From assembly GCA_002633005.1 (NCBI GenBank), contig NMRA01000070.1:798185-862184 (forward strand): a DNA stretch of 64,000 nucleotides, written 5' to 3'. Positions 25,001 through 37,600 of the stretch are shown in pieces (position 1 is the first letter of the stretch; the number at the start of each line of letters is the position of its first letter). The notes below the pieces were generated by a model. It saw only the letters and a list, made by a program, of their open reading frames with translations, did not search any database and had not been told where the DNA came from. Both the position numbers and the translations under genes were made by a program. Source of the DNA: Phoronis australis. Its lineage: Eukaryota; Phoronida; Phoronidae.

Positions 25001-26078
25001 TTTACGCGAACCAGGTGATCTGCTCGTATTGTTGACGAGTTGAACTGAGATATATTCGACAGTGGTGGCTCATCGCATTTTGCTGTCATGTGCAAGTAGT
25101 TACACCTGGTTTAATTTGTTGATCAAGAATATTAACATCAGGCATAGCCTGATCCTGGTGAGGTAGGGACTTTTGCTGGACTAACAGTTGATTTGTCATT
25201 GATCTGATAGAATAATTGATGTTATTAAATATATTTTAATTAAAATTAAAACAGGCTCGTAATTGAAAATAAAAATTATTTGACCATCAATTCTGCTTTC
25301 TTGGTTTTAATAGTTCTTACGCCTATTTCATGTATCAGGTTTCAAATATGAATCTGGACCAAGTTGAATCTTAAAATTAAATCACCTAATTCGTTCGTCC
25401 AAAGCATAACCTCGTTTTAGAACTCGATTTAGTTAACTGGACAGAGCAATAATAGTTATCGTGTTTCCATGAGCCTCGCTCATCCGAGGTCGGAGAACTG
25501 AGGGTCCTGTGCCTTCTGAGAGGAGATTTTTTTCGCTGAAAGAGGGGAAAACTCTACCTCTTGATCACCATCAATAGCACACCCGCCGATNTTTATAAAT
25601 TTAAAAAATTAATAGTAAAATAACGAGAGTATGTACATGGCTGTAATTTACGAAAAGAGTTAATTTTAGTGATATCTTTCGATTGGCAAAGCTCAATTTG
25701 TGATCTAAGCAGGCGAAAGTAAAGGAAATAGTGACTTTAATCTATGATTGCGAAACATGATACATTAAAACAAATGAGTGATACAGTTTTAAAAGACTTT
25801 GATTGAATAATTTAATGCATAACTTTCAAAATTCATTTTCAAATTTGTAAGTTTTGATTTTGTGTGGCAAAAACGGCTATTTTGCAGGTTTTTCACTGAA
25901 GCCCTTTTTGGCCAAATTTGGCACTCTGTAGCAGCCATATTGAACCTTTTCAAAAATGACCTTCTAATAATTTGTTTAGTCATTCCTTTCCTCTTCATAA
26001 TCTAAAATAAAAAATCTTCCCTCTCCCGTAGTTTTGCTTACGAAGCATTACACCAACTGCACTTCGTCCTGTTTGCCT
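22088..26078. other. Gene-poor stretch
   Basis: A 123-codon frame at 22547-22918 lacks a recognisable product. Its end (about 22853-22985) shares scattered words with 32262-32450, such as CTGGGG(G/A)TAGAGTTCA, so it is more likely part of an old dispersed repeat. A one-base gap lies at 25591. I see no other supported feature. Confidence 0.35.
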
Positions 26079-26086
26079 GTTCTCAG

Positions 26087-26160
26087 CTCGCTGATTCCCT
26101 GCGTGCCGCTAGGTGGTCAGTAGCGAGCGTGCTGGCTTGGCACGCAGGGAACCAGCGAGT
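26087..26160. mobile_element. Fold-back miniature transposon with 8-base target duplication, copy 1
   Basis: 74 bases whose ends CTCGCTGATTCCCTGCGTGC and GCACGCAGGGAACCAGCGAG are inverted complements with one mismatch. It is flanked on both sides by the identical 8-mer GTTCTCAG (26079-26086 and 26161-26168). Eight-base target duplications are characteristic of hAT-type transposition. There is no coding capacity. The same element is at 30366-30446 with a different 8-base duplication, which confirms independent insertion. Confidence 0.85.
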
Positions 26161-26976
26161 GTTCTCAGTTGCCTCAATCATCAATAGGGGGCCTCTTGAA
26201 ACGTGTAATTAGCTTGCAAAAACGACGCAAAAAGCTTAATGTATTTTAGAAAAAAACAGACAGCACTACTACTGAATTAACATTCTCTCAAAACGACACT
26301 GATGATAATTGCTTATTACAAAAATTATGTACCGTATATAAATTGTGAGTGGCATGCGTGCTTCGTCTAAATGATAGATGACATCGCTGTTTGTTTACAT
26401 GGAGACTGTAAACGCGACTACCAGCCGAATGTGTCTTACTCGTGTTTTATCTTCGTTGTAAGAGCCAGTGACACAGGTAGGGAGGCACGTAAGGGAGTTG
26501 TGGCCCTCTGTTCAGTGCAAAAAAACCATCTTCAACTCGGTCAAAACTCATTGTAAATTTGCGTTCATATTGTTATATCCCCACACGTTGCTACGAGTAT
26601 CCAGACCAGTGGTCGGCCACCCCAACTGAAAGTGCGATAATTAACGGTATGGAAAGGCATACATTCAAGGTCAAGAGAAAACAATTGATGAAAGACAATT
26701 TTATTAATGACTCAGTTCATGACAGAGATTAGGTAAACACAATTCAACACAACGACCTGGACTTCATAGCAAACATACCTAGTGACTCATTCTGTGCCGT
26801 AGCAAGGGGGTCAGATGCCGCGCCGGGCGCATGCCAAAGGGGAAGGGGTGCTAATCAAGTGTCGTCCAAGGGGGGCACCAGGCACATGTTAACTGAGGGG
26901 TTTCAAATTCTACATAGGCCTACCAATTGGGGATGGGGCGGGGGGCACTGAGAGGTGTCGACGGGGGGGGGGGGGG

Positions 26977-27037
26977 NNNNNNNNNNNNNNNNNNNNNNNN
27001 NNNNNNNNNNNNNNNNNNNNNNNNNNNNNNNNNNNNN
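26977..27037. other. Assembly gap of 61 undetermined bases after a G homopolymer
   Basis: The gap follows a run of about 14 G. The sequence on either side does not repeat. Confidence 0.9.
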
Positions 27038-30000
27038 CAAGGAGGTGCCTACGCCACTGGACTGATTACTGTCATTTCACCACCACGATTAACTACGATA
27101 AAATATATAATACATGTACTGTATATAGCGAGCACTACGAAAGCAAAGTTGGGTCATTTAACTCCAACTGTGACTTGTGGCTCTTGAAGTCGAAGGTTCC
27201 AAACTTCTGAGCCAATATCCACTTTGAAATGTTAAGTCAATACCTCGTTCAGAATTTCTTCTGGAAGATGGGTGTTCAGGGTACAGACATGACTTTCTGT
27301 TTGGGTGAAAACCGAGACCAAATTCTCTTCGGTGAGCATCACATATGGTTTGGCTCAACGCCTGGTCCTGCTCAATCACAAATTTGCATATCCTGGCTAG
27401 TACGAGCCCATACTCTGCCACTGGCCTTGATTTATGCGGTACTTAACACCATCTCAGGTGTTCTGAATTGTCTTTAGCCTGACTGACTAAAGGCACAAAG
27501 CTTTTGTGATAGCACTTGTTTGAAATTCTCTAAACGAGCAGAAATGACCTTCGTTCTTCATTTTGTCTTTAAGAACATGATAGCCTCAAAACCAGTTTTT
27601 ACAAATAATAATTCGAACAAATCCAAACTTCAAAGTGAGTTATGTCCATTTAGTTGACCTGAAATTGTCAAATGGAAAAAAACAAACGGTTGCATGTACA
27701 GTTTTTCTACATGTCCTCAAACCTTATGTCAGCTGACTCACTGGGTAAGGGTCACCAGGTTCAGTTTTGATATCGCGTAATACATCAAGAAAGCAACTTG
27801 TTTTGCATTTGAAAGACCTTAGAATTGATTTTTATAACAATTTAAAGCAGATTTCTTGCTCAAAATTTTGTTCAAATGGTCTGTTTACTCTGCTCGTCAT
27901 TTCCAAAAACAGTTTTGCAAGATAATTTTCACTAAAATGTAAATTTGAGGCAATTTTTTTTACTCAGTCATCAAGATTAATTCATTAACTCTGTAAAACT
28001 TACACAAGGCTGGAAGGTGCAATATGGCGGTAAGACGGTCACAAAAACGGCCACAACAATTAGCCAAAAGTGGTATCTGGATTATCTCCCCTGTCTAGCA
28101 CAAAGCTGTCAGATTTTAATAAATGGCTCATAGTTATGCACAGTATACTTTAGTTATTCCAGCCACCAAAGTATAACTTTTGACCTATTTTGTCAGTTAC
28201 TTCTTTTCGTTGCTGAAAACATATAATTTTGGAGACGGTTAATATGCCCAATTGTGCCAATTTGTGGTCTCATGCTCCAGCGGGGAATTTAGGGGTCTCG
28301 GAGTGCACAACATTTGGCATTTACTAGATTTTTGGTAAGATACTTATCCATGTACAAAAAATTAGGTTGTTTTGAACTTTGACGTATACATGTAGACTCA
28401 TTTTTGAAAATCTACTGGTTTTTATATGGACTGCCTCTTATTACCTGCCGAAAAAAATAAATGAAAAACGGAGTGGGTCGGCCGACTTGACGACTGTTTT
28501 CTGGACTAAATCTGGATATGATTGCAACAAAGGGTATTCAGTAATTACTTGAATATGTTTTGAGTAAACTGACTTCAGAAATTTGGCCTCTGCTCTTGTC
28601 TACTCGGATAAAGAATTGCCGCCATTATGAGAGCACATCCTTGTTCAGTGTTGAATTCTTGGTGCGAATCCGGCCAGGTACCCTTCAAACAAATCGGAAA
28701 TTGTCAAGTATTTGGTTCGTAATTACATATTTGAACCTGAATTTCTGGAATATCAGAATGAAAGAGCATTGGGATCATGGACTCCTCTCTTGCTCCGGGC
28801 AGTTCTGAATTTGTTATTTTAGGTCCAAAAAGTCCAAAATCGCACTTTTGTCATTTTCCAGTGGATGTAGCAAGGTGAAAATACGTGACTTTTTTGAATT
28901 TCTTCGGAGAAGCCTCACAGAGTTTACGTTCTGTTAGTTATGCCTTTTACAGGTGTTTGAGACAGCTGTGCAAACATGGGCTTTCCGTGAACCAGGCCAG
29001 TGATGAGGTCAAAATCAACTACTGCTGCCCGAGACCCTACAGTTTCCCCAAAGGTCCACCACGGACACAAATAAAGTCGCCGGGGTTTCGAATTTACAAC
29101 TTATTATTTTGTGACGAAGGTCAACTCAGGATGTATACTAAAATAAGCCAAATGTGTTCACATGAAAACTCAATTGACAATATAATGCGCCGGCATCGCC
29201 CTGTGCATGACCAGTAAAACGAAGTGAAGAGTGCCATTAACTTAAGAAGATGCTATGTCTCATTAAAACTGTGGATATTTTAATTTGTAGCAAGCGCCAC
29301 CTAGTGACTTGCTGGAGGACTGTGTGTACAAGCTGGATCAGGAAAAGAGACAATTTGTAAATAAATTGCGATTTCAAAGAAAGCGCCACGACTGATACAT
29401 ATAAAACAAGTGTTACCATACAAAAAGCTCCAGTAATTGCAAATATTACGCCATCGTTATTTGATAGTGAAATAAACAAATAATAAAAAACGTGACTTTG
29501 CCTTCAGTGTTTCATTAGAGTTACGGCAATGCAATGTGGGTTCCCAAGAAACGTGGATGAAAAGTGTGCGCAATTATAACGGCAGTTTACTGTCTTATGA
29601 TGTCTAACAAATAGACGAAACGTTGATTTATCATTAACTTCTTCACTTGTGCGGCGATCGCCCGGTTTTTAATTTCAGCACAAATTCCATACAGTCAATG
29701 AAAATATCACCGTTTTGCCTTAAACATTACAGATATGGTGGTGAACTGCTGGCATAATGGCTCATGCAATCAAAGCCCTATAATTATTGGCAAAGAAAAT
29801 CATGTCGGTGGAAGGGCTGTTAGGTGTTTATATTCCCCTCTCTTACCAGTGGTCTCACGATCGCTGATTTCTTTGAAGTGGATAGCAAAGGAAAATGACA
29901 AGTTTCAGGAAAGTAGATGAACGCGGTTGAAATAATGTAAAATTGTGCTCTGATTGCTTTTATTGGCTTCTGTTCACTTTGTGATCAACATTATGCAGCG

Positions 30001-30357
30001 AGCTCGGCCTAATATCCTACAGAAACAAACCAGGGATTACTTCGCAAATGGATTTGCTGCAACGCTCGACCCTCAAATCGTACGTATAGAGACATCCATT
30101 TTTTCAACATGAAATAGTCGCTGAGATATATTGGAGAATCACTTAAATTCGGTTATGGCCGACTACCAATTCGCGCGAAAAACATACGCGGACATTTTTT
30201 TTTCGGTTTTTGATAACATCAAGTTTCATTTGTCTCGCCATGGTTCCTCCACTAAAACGCAATTTTTATGTCCGGGGTGCGAGGTGAGCGGGGAAGGCTT
30301 CGTTCGGGTGAACGTCTTAGGCTACATTAGGTGTCTGCAGTTTTGTCACGTGACCTC
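27038..30357. other. Gene-poor stretch upstream of the cAOS gene
   Basis: Open frames at 27158-27477 (both strands), 28560-28808 and 28885-29217 have no recognisable product and no splice support. I see no RNA gene or clear transposon. Confidence 0.35.
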
Positions 30358-30365
30358 GAGTCCAG

Positions 30366-30446
30366 CTCGCTGGTTCCCTGCGTGCTCAGCCCAGCCAGCA
30401 GGCGCGGCTACCGCCCCACCTAGCGGCACGCAGGGAACCAGCGAGC
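30366..30446. mobile_element. Fold-back miniature transposon with 8-base target duplication, copy 2
   Basis: 81 bases with ends CTCGCTGGTTCCCTGCGTGC and GCACGCAGGGAACCAGCGAG, perfect 20-base inverted complements. The flanking 8-mers GAGTCCAG (30358-30365 and 30447-30454) are identical. It is the same family as 26087-26160. It lies about 425 bases upstream of the cAOS start codon, within or near its promoter. Confidence 0.88.
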
Positions 30447-30870
30447 GAGTCCAGTAGTTCGGGTTCAGTGGACTTTGTTGCCTTGGCCATACATTGTATT
30501 TGGCGCTCGCGTTCCCAATCGACCAACCTGAGGCCTATTGAAGCCATTTTCAATTTTCTCGAGGTCCCAATAGTCCTTGATCCCTGTAGCTATTACTTTG
30601 CTTACCTAGCAATCAAAGTTCTTCATACTTGCACAGTCATTGGATAGTTATTTCGACTGGGGATTTTGTTTAGGTCATGTATTGTGCTTTTACGCTTTGC
30701 TGCACAAGAATACATCCCCGGGTTTCGTACAATGTATGAAAGAGGTCTTCCATTTTCTAAACGGTAGTGTAAATGACGTGGCCCTTGGCAATTTCGCAAA
30801 CCGTGTAAACAGTCACGCCATTGTGCGGTCGATGTACGTTGCGCAAACCAAACACGTACATAGTGTAGAC

Positions 30871-31642
30871 ATGTCGGACAACTTCTCCACGTCTAGCGCT
30901 TCTACGCTTGCAGTTCTTAGCGACGAAAGGTAACGCATAATATGATTATATAAAAAAACGTAATTATGTAATACTTCAAAATGAGCCATTTTGACACAGC
31001 ATTCAAAGACTCGTCAATCAATTGGACGAGTTCTTCTTTATCAATGAGGATGTTTTGCTAGACTACAGTGGTTATTTATGCATGTATGCTGAGTTGTGTA
31101 TGTAATTTGTATATGTTACAGTGACTTAATGCAAACTTTTTCAGAGTCTGTTTTGACCATACAACATTACGAAAAGTTGACAGAGATACCGATAACTTCG
31201 ACGGAACTGATATTGAAGCCGAAAAATTATATCGGGGCATCATTGAAGAAATGCATATTTGTTATTCCTTGCAACGAATGTCAAGGATTTTGTGTCACAT
31301 TCCAATTTCGGGACCAGTTTTCCCGAAATTAAATTTGGGTTGAGTCGACTTTTAGCAACATCGTCATTTGTGGATGATATTTTGAATTTGCAGTCAATAA
31401 AAACATTGGCAAAGTAGTAAACCAAGGGAACTGAGAATGCCCAGGCAACTTGCTGTAGACTAGGTTCACAAAACAGTTTGTTTTGATAAACCAAATCATT
31501 GCATTGTTGAACGTGATTATTTCCTTTTGAAATTTCATATTAATGACATATTGTTTACTTAAACTGTAGACTTGAAAAATTCAGCAAACTGGCGGATGCG
31601 GGAAATAATGTGCATCCATGACGATGAAGATGATGATTATGG

Positions 31643-31681
<39 letters not shown>

Positions 31682-34600
31682 CGATAAAAAATTTGTAACA
31701 TGATCTTGTCTTGGAATGGAATTTCCACTGGATGGTTTGGCTGACATCGGCAAGAAACACTGTTGTGTCCATTTTCCCCCAAGAAACCATGGGTCGATGC
31801 GGGTTATCCGCAATCTGGGTTCAGGTGCCCATTGGCCTATTCAATACATTCGCGTTCCTAGGCAATCGCGTAACTGTAGTACAGTACTAGGAATAAAAGA
31901 AAGCCACCAAGTGGGGCATTGGCTTCATCGCGAGGCAAAATGCTCACGGTTCCTTATTTTACCGCTATCGTGAGCTATGACCTGATCTAATTTGCACTTG
32001 CAGTCTTTAGCTCTTCTGCGCTCTTCCTAACTACTAATTTCAATGTTCACTGTGTCAATGGTAACAAACTAATTTCCGGAACTAGCTATTTCAGGTAACA
32101 TTCGAGATGTCCAAAATCTCGATACTGTTACGCAATAAAAGTGTTATTGTAGATGGAGGGCCGGGCTGCCGGAGGCCAGTGAGGATGACAATTCTGTGTT
32201 TGAATTACTTGGCATACTTGCACTGACACTTTATTTGAAAAACATGCAACGAAAGTCTTCTTTGAGGAAGACCTGGGGATAGAGTTCAGTAATGCTAAGA
32301 CCTCGCTAGGACCTTGATACATTGTAGATAAGCAAGATTTTGCGAGATTACGAGAAATATTTCTGTGTATTTTAAATGAGAACACGTGACTTTGGCTTGG
32401 CTTCCTCACCGCGAGATAGCTACTGAACCCTACTAGACCTTGCACTTCAGTTGATATGACAACGTCGTTCTAGATCCGGGCTACCACCTATTGGCGACTG
32501 GACGAATAATGGCTATGAATGCTTCAGGGAAATGTTTGGAGAGGATTTCTTCAGAAATGCACTTGCGAGGCAATTCAACGTGAGTTCATCTTTTCAAGTT
32601 ATTTCAAAAATATCAAACTTCCAGTCACGTAACCAGATTGGCAGGTTTCTAGTCTGCTTGTGCCATATTTGTTAACGCAATTTTGCGTAGGCCTATGATA
32701 AGTTTATATTCCATTGAAGCAACTCAGTTGTGGCTAGGCTTCGTTCGCATACAGCGGTCGCACGTGACTGGCCAGAGTAGTATGATAGTTTTGCATACTA
32801 CTGATATGTTGCTTTTCGCAATATAGATAATGAAACGGGAGATCGCAAAAGTGCGAGATACGCAAGAACTTGCGAGATATCGTTGTGTATTTCAAGGGAA
32901 ACATGTAATCTCCTTAGCAGCCTATACAACATGCTTGCGTCAACTGAACTCAGCCGCTATATACATTTACATGTTCACACTGTGCAAAAGTACTGTAGTA
33001 AGGTTTCCGAGCTTAGTACTCGCAACGCACTCGCCTTTCACTATCGGGACTTAACATGATCTTCTGTGATCTTTCTATTCTCACAAGAAACTTGGTCTAC
33101 GGAACTCCAACCAGCTGCCAAAGGTACAGTAACGCTCGATTGTTGGCGTGCCGATTTTTTCACAGGGTATCTTTCCTCCGTAGGTGGCGCTGTGACAGAG
33201 GTCATTTTGAACTTATGATTGTTAACGTAACGCCTTTAGTAAAGAAAATACCGTGGAACATAAGAGACATTTTCGTTACCCATTAGCTCTATTTCCGTAG
33301 GACACACCAAGCTGTGACACTGGCTTCAGGAAGTTCAAATCCGGATGCAGCAGCATTTCACGAAAACTCTGCATGGCCGCATTTTTCACGGGAAAGAATG
33401 TTACCCATCCTTATGGTGTATTGCTTTCTGGTACGTACTTTTCTTATTCTTGACAAATAGATGCCTACAAGTTAAGGAAACGTTTAATTTAGCAAAACGA
33501 AACATGTCACTATTCAAATCTTTGAAGAAGCAGTCACAGGTTACGATGGATAAATTAATCAACGTTTGATAGTAAATGGTAATTGTTTGAGAATATTTTC
33601 AGGCACAGGAAAAGTTATCACTACCGATCTCGCGGACTGCGGTTTCTTTGCCCCAAACCAAACTTTCACCGTCACGGCACGTCACTCATCAGCAGGGCGA
33701 AATTCTCATGATGATGCAGCAGTGACGATAAAGAGCTTGGCAGTTAGCTTCCATTGCACTAGTGATCAGCAAAGACTGGACTTGTTATGTAACACTGGTA
33801 GGATGGGTCTATGGTACAACCTTCCCACATTTGAAGAATATTTGTCAAGCCTGTCATCCGTTAGAAAACTTGCGAAGTTCGTTAAAGGGCAACCTTGCAG
33901 GTAAATACACTACTGAACAAAGCCCATGCATTTTCTTAGTTTTTGAGGTTTCAGTTAGCTAATATGAAATGAATACAATCAAATCTAACTAAATAAGCAC
34001 TTTTGATACCAACCAATCACAATTTTTTCATTTTGAAGAAAAAAGTTACTTCCAAGTTTCTCACCAAATGGTGTACCGGGTGGAAGACGGAGTGATTTGG
34101 TTACTTGACAATCAATTTGCGGAACACAGCAGATCAGAAGACAATGACGATTTTAAGCGAGAACTTAACAATTAGTATACAGACAGAGAGGAGAGTGGAT
34201 ACAGGTATGGCATTGAAGTACTTGAAGAATCAGACAATGAATTCAATTTCCCACTTAGCGAAATTTCGTCGGCTTTGAGGCCTTATGAACTCTGCCCATT
34301 TACACAAGAAATGCTGGAGACATGTGTGAGGCACAACCAACTGAACCAAAAGGTGGTAAATATTCGCAAAATAAACACTTAATAATCACTGATGACAAAT
34401 GCACAGTAAACCTGTGTCATCCTATTGCAATAATGAAATGAGCACGGTCTAAACACAATGCAAAACTCTATATGTCGATCTGAGTTGGCGTCGAGAGCCT
34501 AGCATCATTCGCCCTAGAATGAAGGCAGTTTCTTAGTAATTTTTAAAATTTGCAAATACACTTGCAACGTCCTTCATGGTAACGCCGGTTGGTGTTTGGA

Positions 34601-37600
34601 CGAAACAAGATTCCTTGAAATGTACCAAAGTGTGGCTCACGACTGAATTGCATGTTCACATTCACTTACATTCCACACCCTCATGCGACGCACAAACCGA
34701 TGCCATTTCTGTGCAATTTTCACGTACTTAGGAAATTTGAAAACAGAGACGCTTTCAGTCAAGTTGCTGGTACTACAGCCTCCACAAACGCACTTTTTCA
34801 TGTCTGAAAAAGGCGGCTCTCCACGGACGTTCCTAACAGCTCCTCAATATCGCACTGGCGCAACGGCGGAGACGTTCTTCCATCCATTACTTACAGTCTT
34901 GAGAACAGAAAAATAAAAATAATTCTTTTTAATTTATGGCTTGTTTCTTAGCATCTGGTATACTTGGGTTATTAAATCTCTTACGATGTATTAAAATTCT
35001 CTTTGAAACACCCGATCATGGTGGGAACTCATTGATACACATGTTAATGTTTGCCGCCTCGGTAATGTTGACAAAAAGTTTTCGTTGTATAATAGTTTAC
35101 TAACGATCTTTAAAATTAACATCTGTAAGTTCTCTGTTTTTTTACAATGTTAATAACTACAATTATTTCGACGTCGATTTATATAAGAGTGGTACAGAAA
35201 ATTGACGAAGAACGTGACACACAATGTTTAATACTCAGAACATAAGCCATTTTTGCATCAGCACAATGGTACCTTGCACTCTGCTACAGGCGTTGCATTT
35301 TTATGACGCACCCTCCCCCGCCGTTCCTCACAAATTGTCTATACTGGCCAACCCAGCTTCGCGTTTGCCGCCTGTTCAGTGGATCTAGCTACGCGCCCAA
35401 TGCGTGCAATTGTCGATGCGTTCAGGTTATGGGACACACTACAAATTTCTGATCAGGTTCATATTAAACTTCCATATAATATGCTTTGATCACTGTTTAC
35501 CAACTCGCTGTCAGGAATTGCTTTTAAATGTTCTATTTTTGAATGAGGGCTATCAAAACTTGGAATTTTATAAAAAATCCAAACGTTGAACCAAACGAAA
35601 ACGAAATGATAATTTGGAAAACAGTAACAGCATTTTAAGATTGTGTATTGGACATTTTTATCACACAAAATATGACAATTTTGTAGATACGGTTTTCTGG
35701 CTATGAATGTACCTTTCATGTTTGCTAAATTTAAAGGTTACTAAATGTGGGTGTGTCCTATTAGCAGATACTAGAAACGACTTAGCAGTTCAAATCTTAA
35801 AAATGAAATAATGCTTTGTTAAAACTGTCAGTCTTCCCAAGTTTGGAGCAGATTTGAAAATGTTGCTAAGTCTGTTTAACCCTATCTAATGCTTTAAGTG
35901 ATTCATATGTGGGGGAAAGATCGCCTACCTCAAAACACAAATTCGATTCATGAAAAGGTGTATCAGTACCTTGGTTGAAAAGTACTTTCATCACTCAAGA
36001 AAGGTACACATTATGTCTCATGTAAGAACCAGCTTTTGGCATGAAGTTAAAATCAAACTCTACTTGCTTTCTACTTTAATAAAACATGAACTCTTATTCT
36101 ATGGTCTTGTAAATATTTGACTAAATGCGCAGATTTGTGGATAAGGTCCTGCGTAACATTGTTACACTTGTACATACAGCTGTATACAGTATTGGTAAGT
36201 ACGTTGCACCGACCGTTGCAGTCCGATGTTATGTTTCGATGAGCTGAATTACCAACCGCGGCAGATAATATTTGTGTTTCAATTTAATATGAAGTTACTA
36301 ACATAGGTGAACGTGGCCCATTTGCCAGTTGTGGAACTGTCTCAGAAGCTCTCAGTGACCACGCTTTATCTTTTCCCCTCGCCTTATAAACAACAACAAA
36401 ATACCAGTGTCTGCTTTAAATATAATAAAAACACATTCTTAGCAAGCATTCTCCAGGTCCTTAACTAATTTTATAATTAGCAATCATAATCCTATCTGTT
36501 ATATTTCCAATTGCTTCATATGTAACAGTATCTAATTGTGTTCTCAAAATCTCCCGAGCTTATTGGTTTCTGGCGTGTCGGTCGTTTCAGCGCTAATTCA
36601 CTTTGTTTTTTTATATCTCATAAGTTTGCATCTTTCTCTTTTGGCTTATTCTACCTTTTTATTAGCGGTCGAAAACCTTTAGAAGGCTCCCTAATTTAAT
36701 TCGCAATTATCTAATGATTGAATAACGTCTTTATGTAAAAGTGCTTTTCTCTCTCTTTTCAGGTACGCTAGTTACGCAGATGCGTTGAGGCGAGGACCGG
36801 AGTCATTCAACAATCTGTATTACTACAACTGGCATGCTTACTGCCTGACTACCAAAGGCGGCCAGGAGATACAAGCAAAGTTTCGCGTAATACCTAGCAG
36901 CGGTGAAATGGAATCTGTAGAACGAACTGGTCTCTTGCCACCTGACCACCAAAAAGGAATGAAATTGATAAAGTAAGTTGCTACACGGTATAGAGTATTT
37001 GAAATTACAAAAAAGTGTCAATATCGTCAACTTCCACATCCCAAAACTGAACCAGTTTGTATAAATCGTAAATGTCGATGGTTGAAATCAGCTGGTAAGG
37101 ATATGTCGAGATGTTTGTTGAGGTCGACCAGCTTGTTTCAGGACTTCCGTGACTGGCCTCATGGAAAAAGAAAATGATCAGAACTATGTGAGCAAATCAA
37201 TTCCTTTTACGGCACTATAAACGGAATTACTCGGTTATAGCTTCTTTCACGTCTTTTTAACAACTACGAATCAAGTTATCTGCCGGCGAAAGACGTCATG
37301 TGATAATTAGCAGTGACTTGGAATGCCAGCCAATGGGTCAAATGACTACCTGAGTAAACGCTAGGCCAAATGCAAATGACTGAGTGACAAGCAAATTGCA
37401 CAACGTCCAATCTTCGACCGAACGAGTTCTTTTGAAAGTCATAAATTCCATGTAGTCATAGTCACCATGTATTTCATTTCTGTAAATACAATTTTTCTCC
37501 TATTAGTAATCTTGACGTGTGGTGGATAATATTTGATGTGCAATTCGAATGTGATATGTATGGCACTAAATTGTACACTTTCATTGTACGGACTTTCATC

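Larger units (their letters stand above)
33901..36762 (+). other. cAOS intron 4
   Basis: A 2.9-kb phase 2 intron. It holds the interrupted frame at 34029-34382 and the repeat at 36377-36692. The acceptor before 36763 is strong, with a long CT tract (CTCTCTCTTTTCAG). Confidence 0.75.

Noticed and set aside
31555-31790. His-rich and Ile-rich minus-strand frames
   Set aside because: They are translations of the GAT microsatellite.
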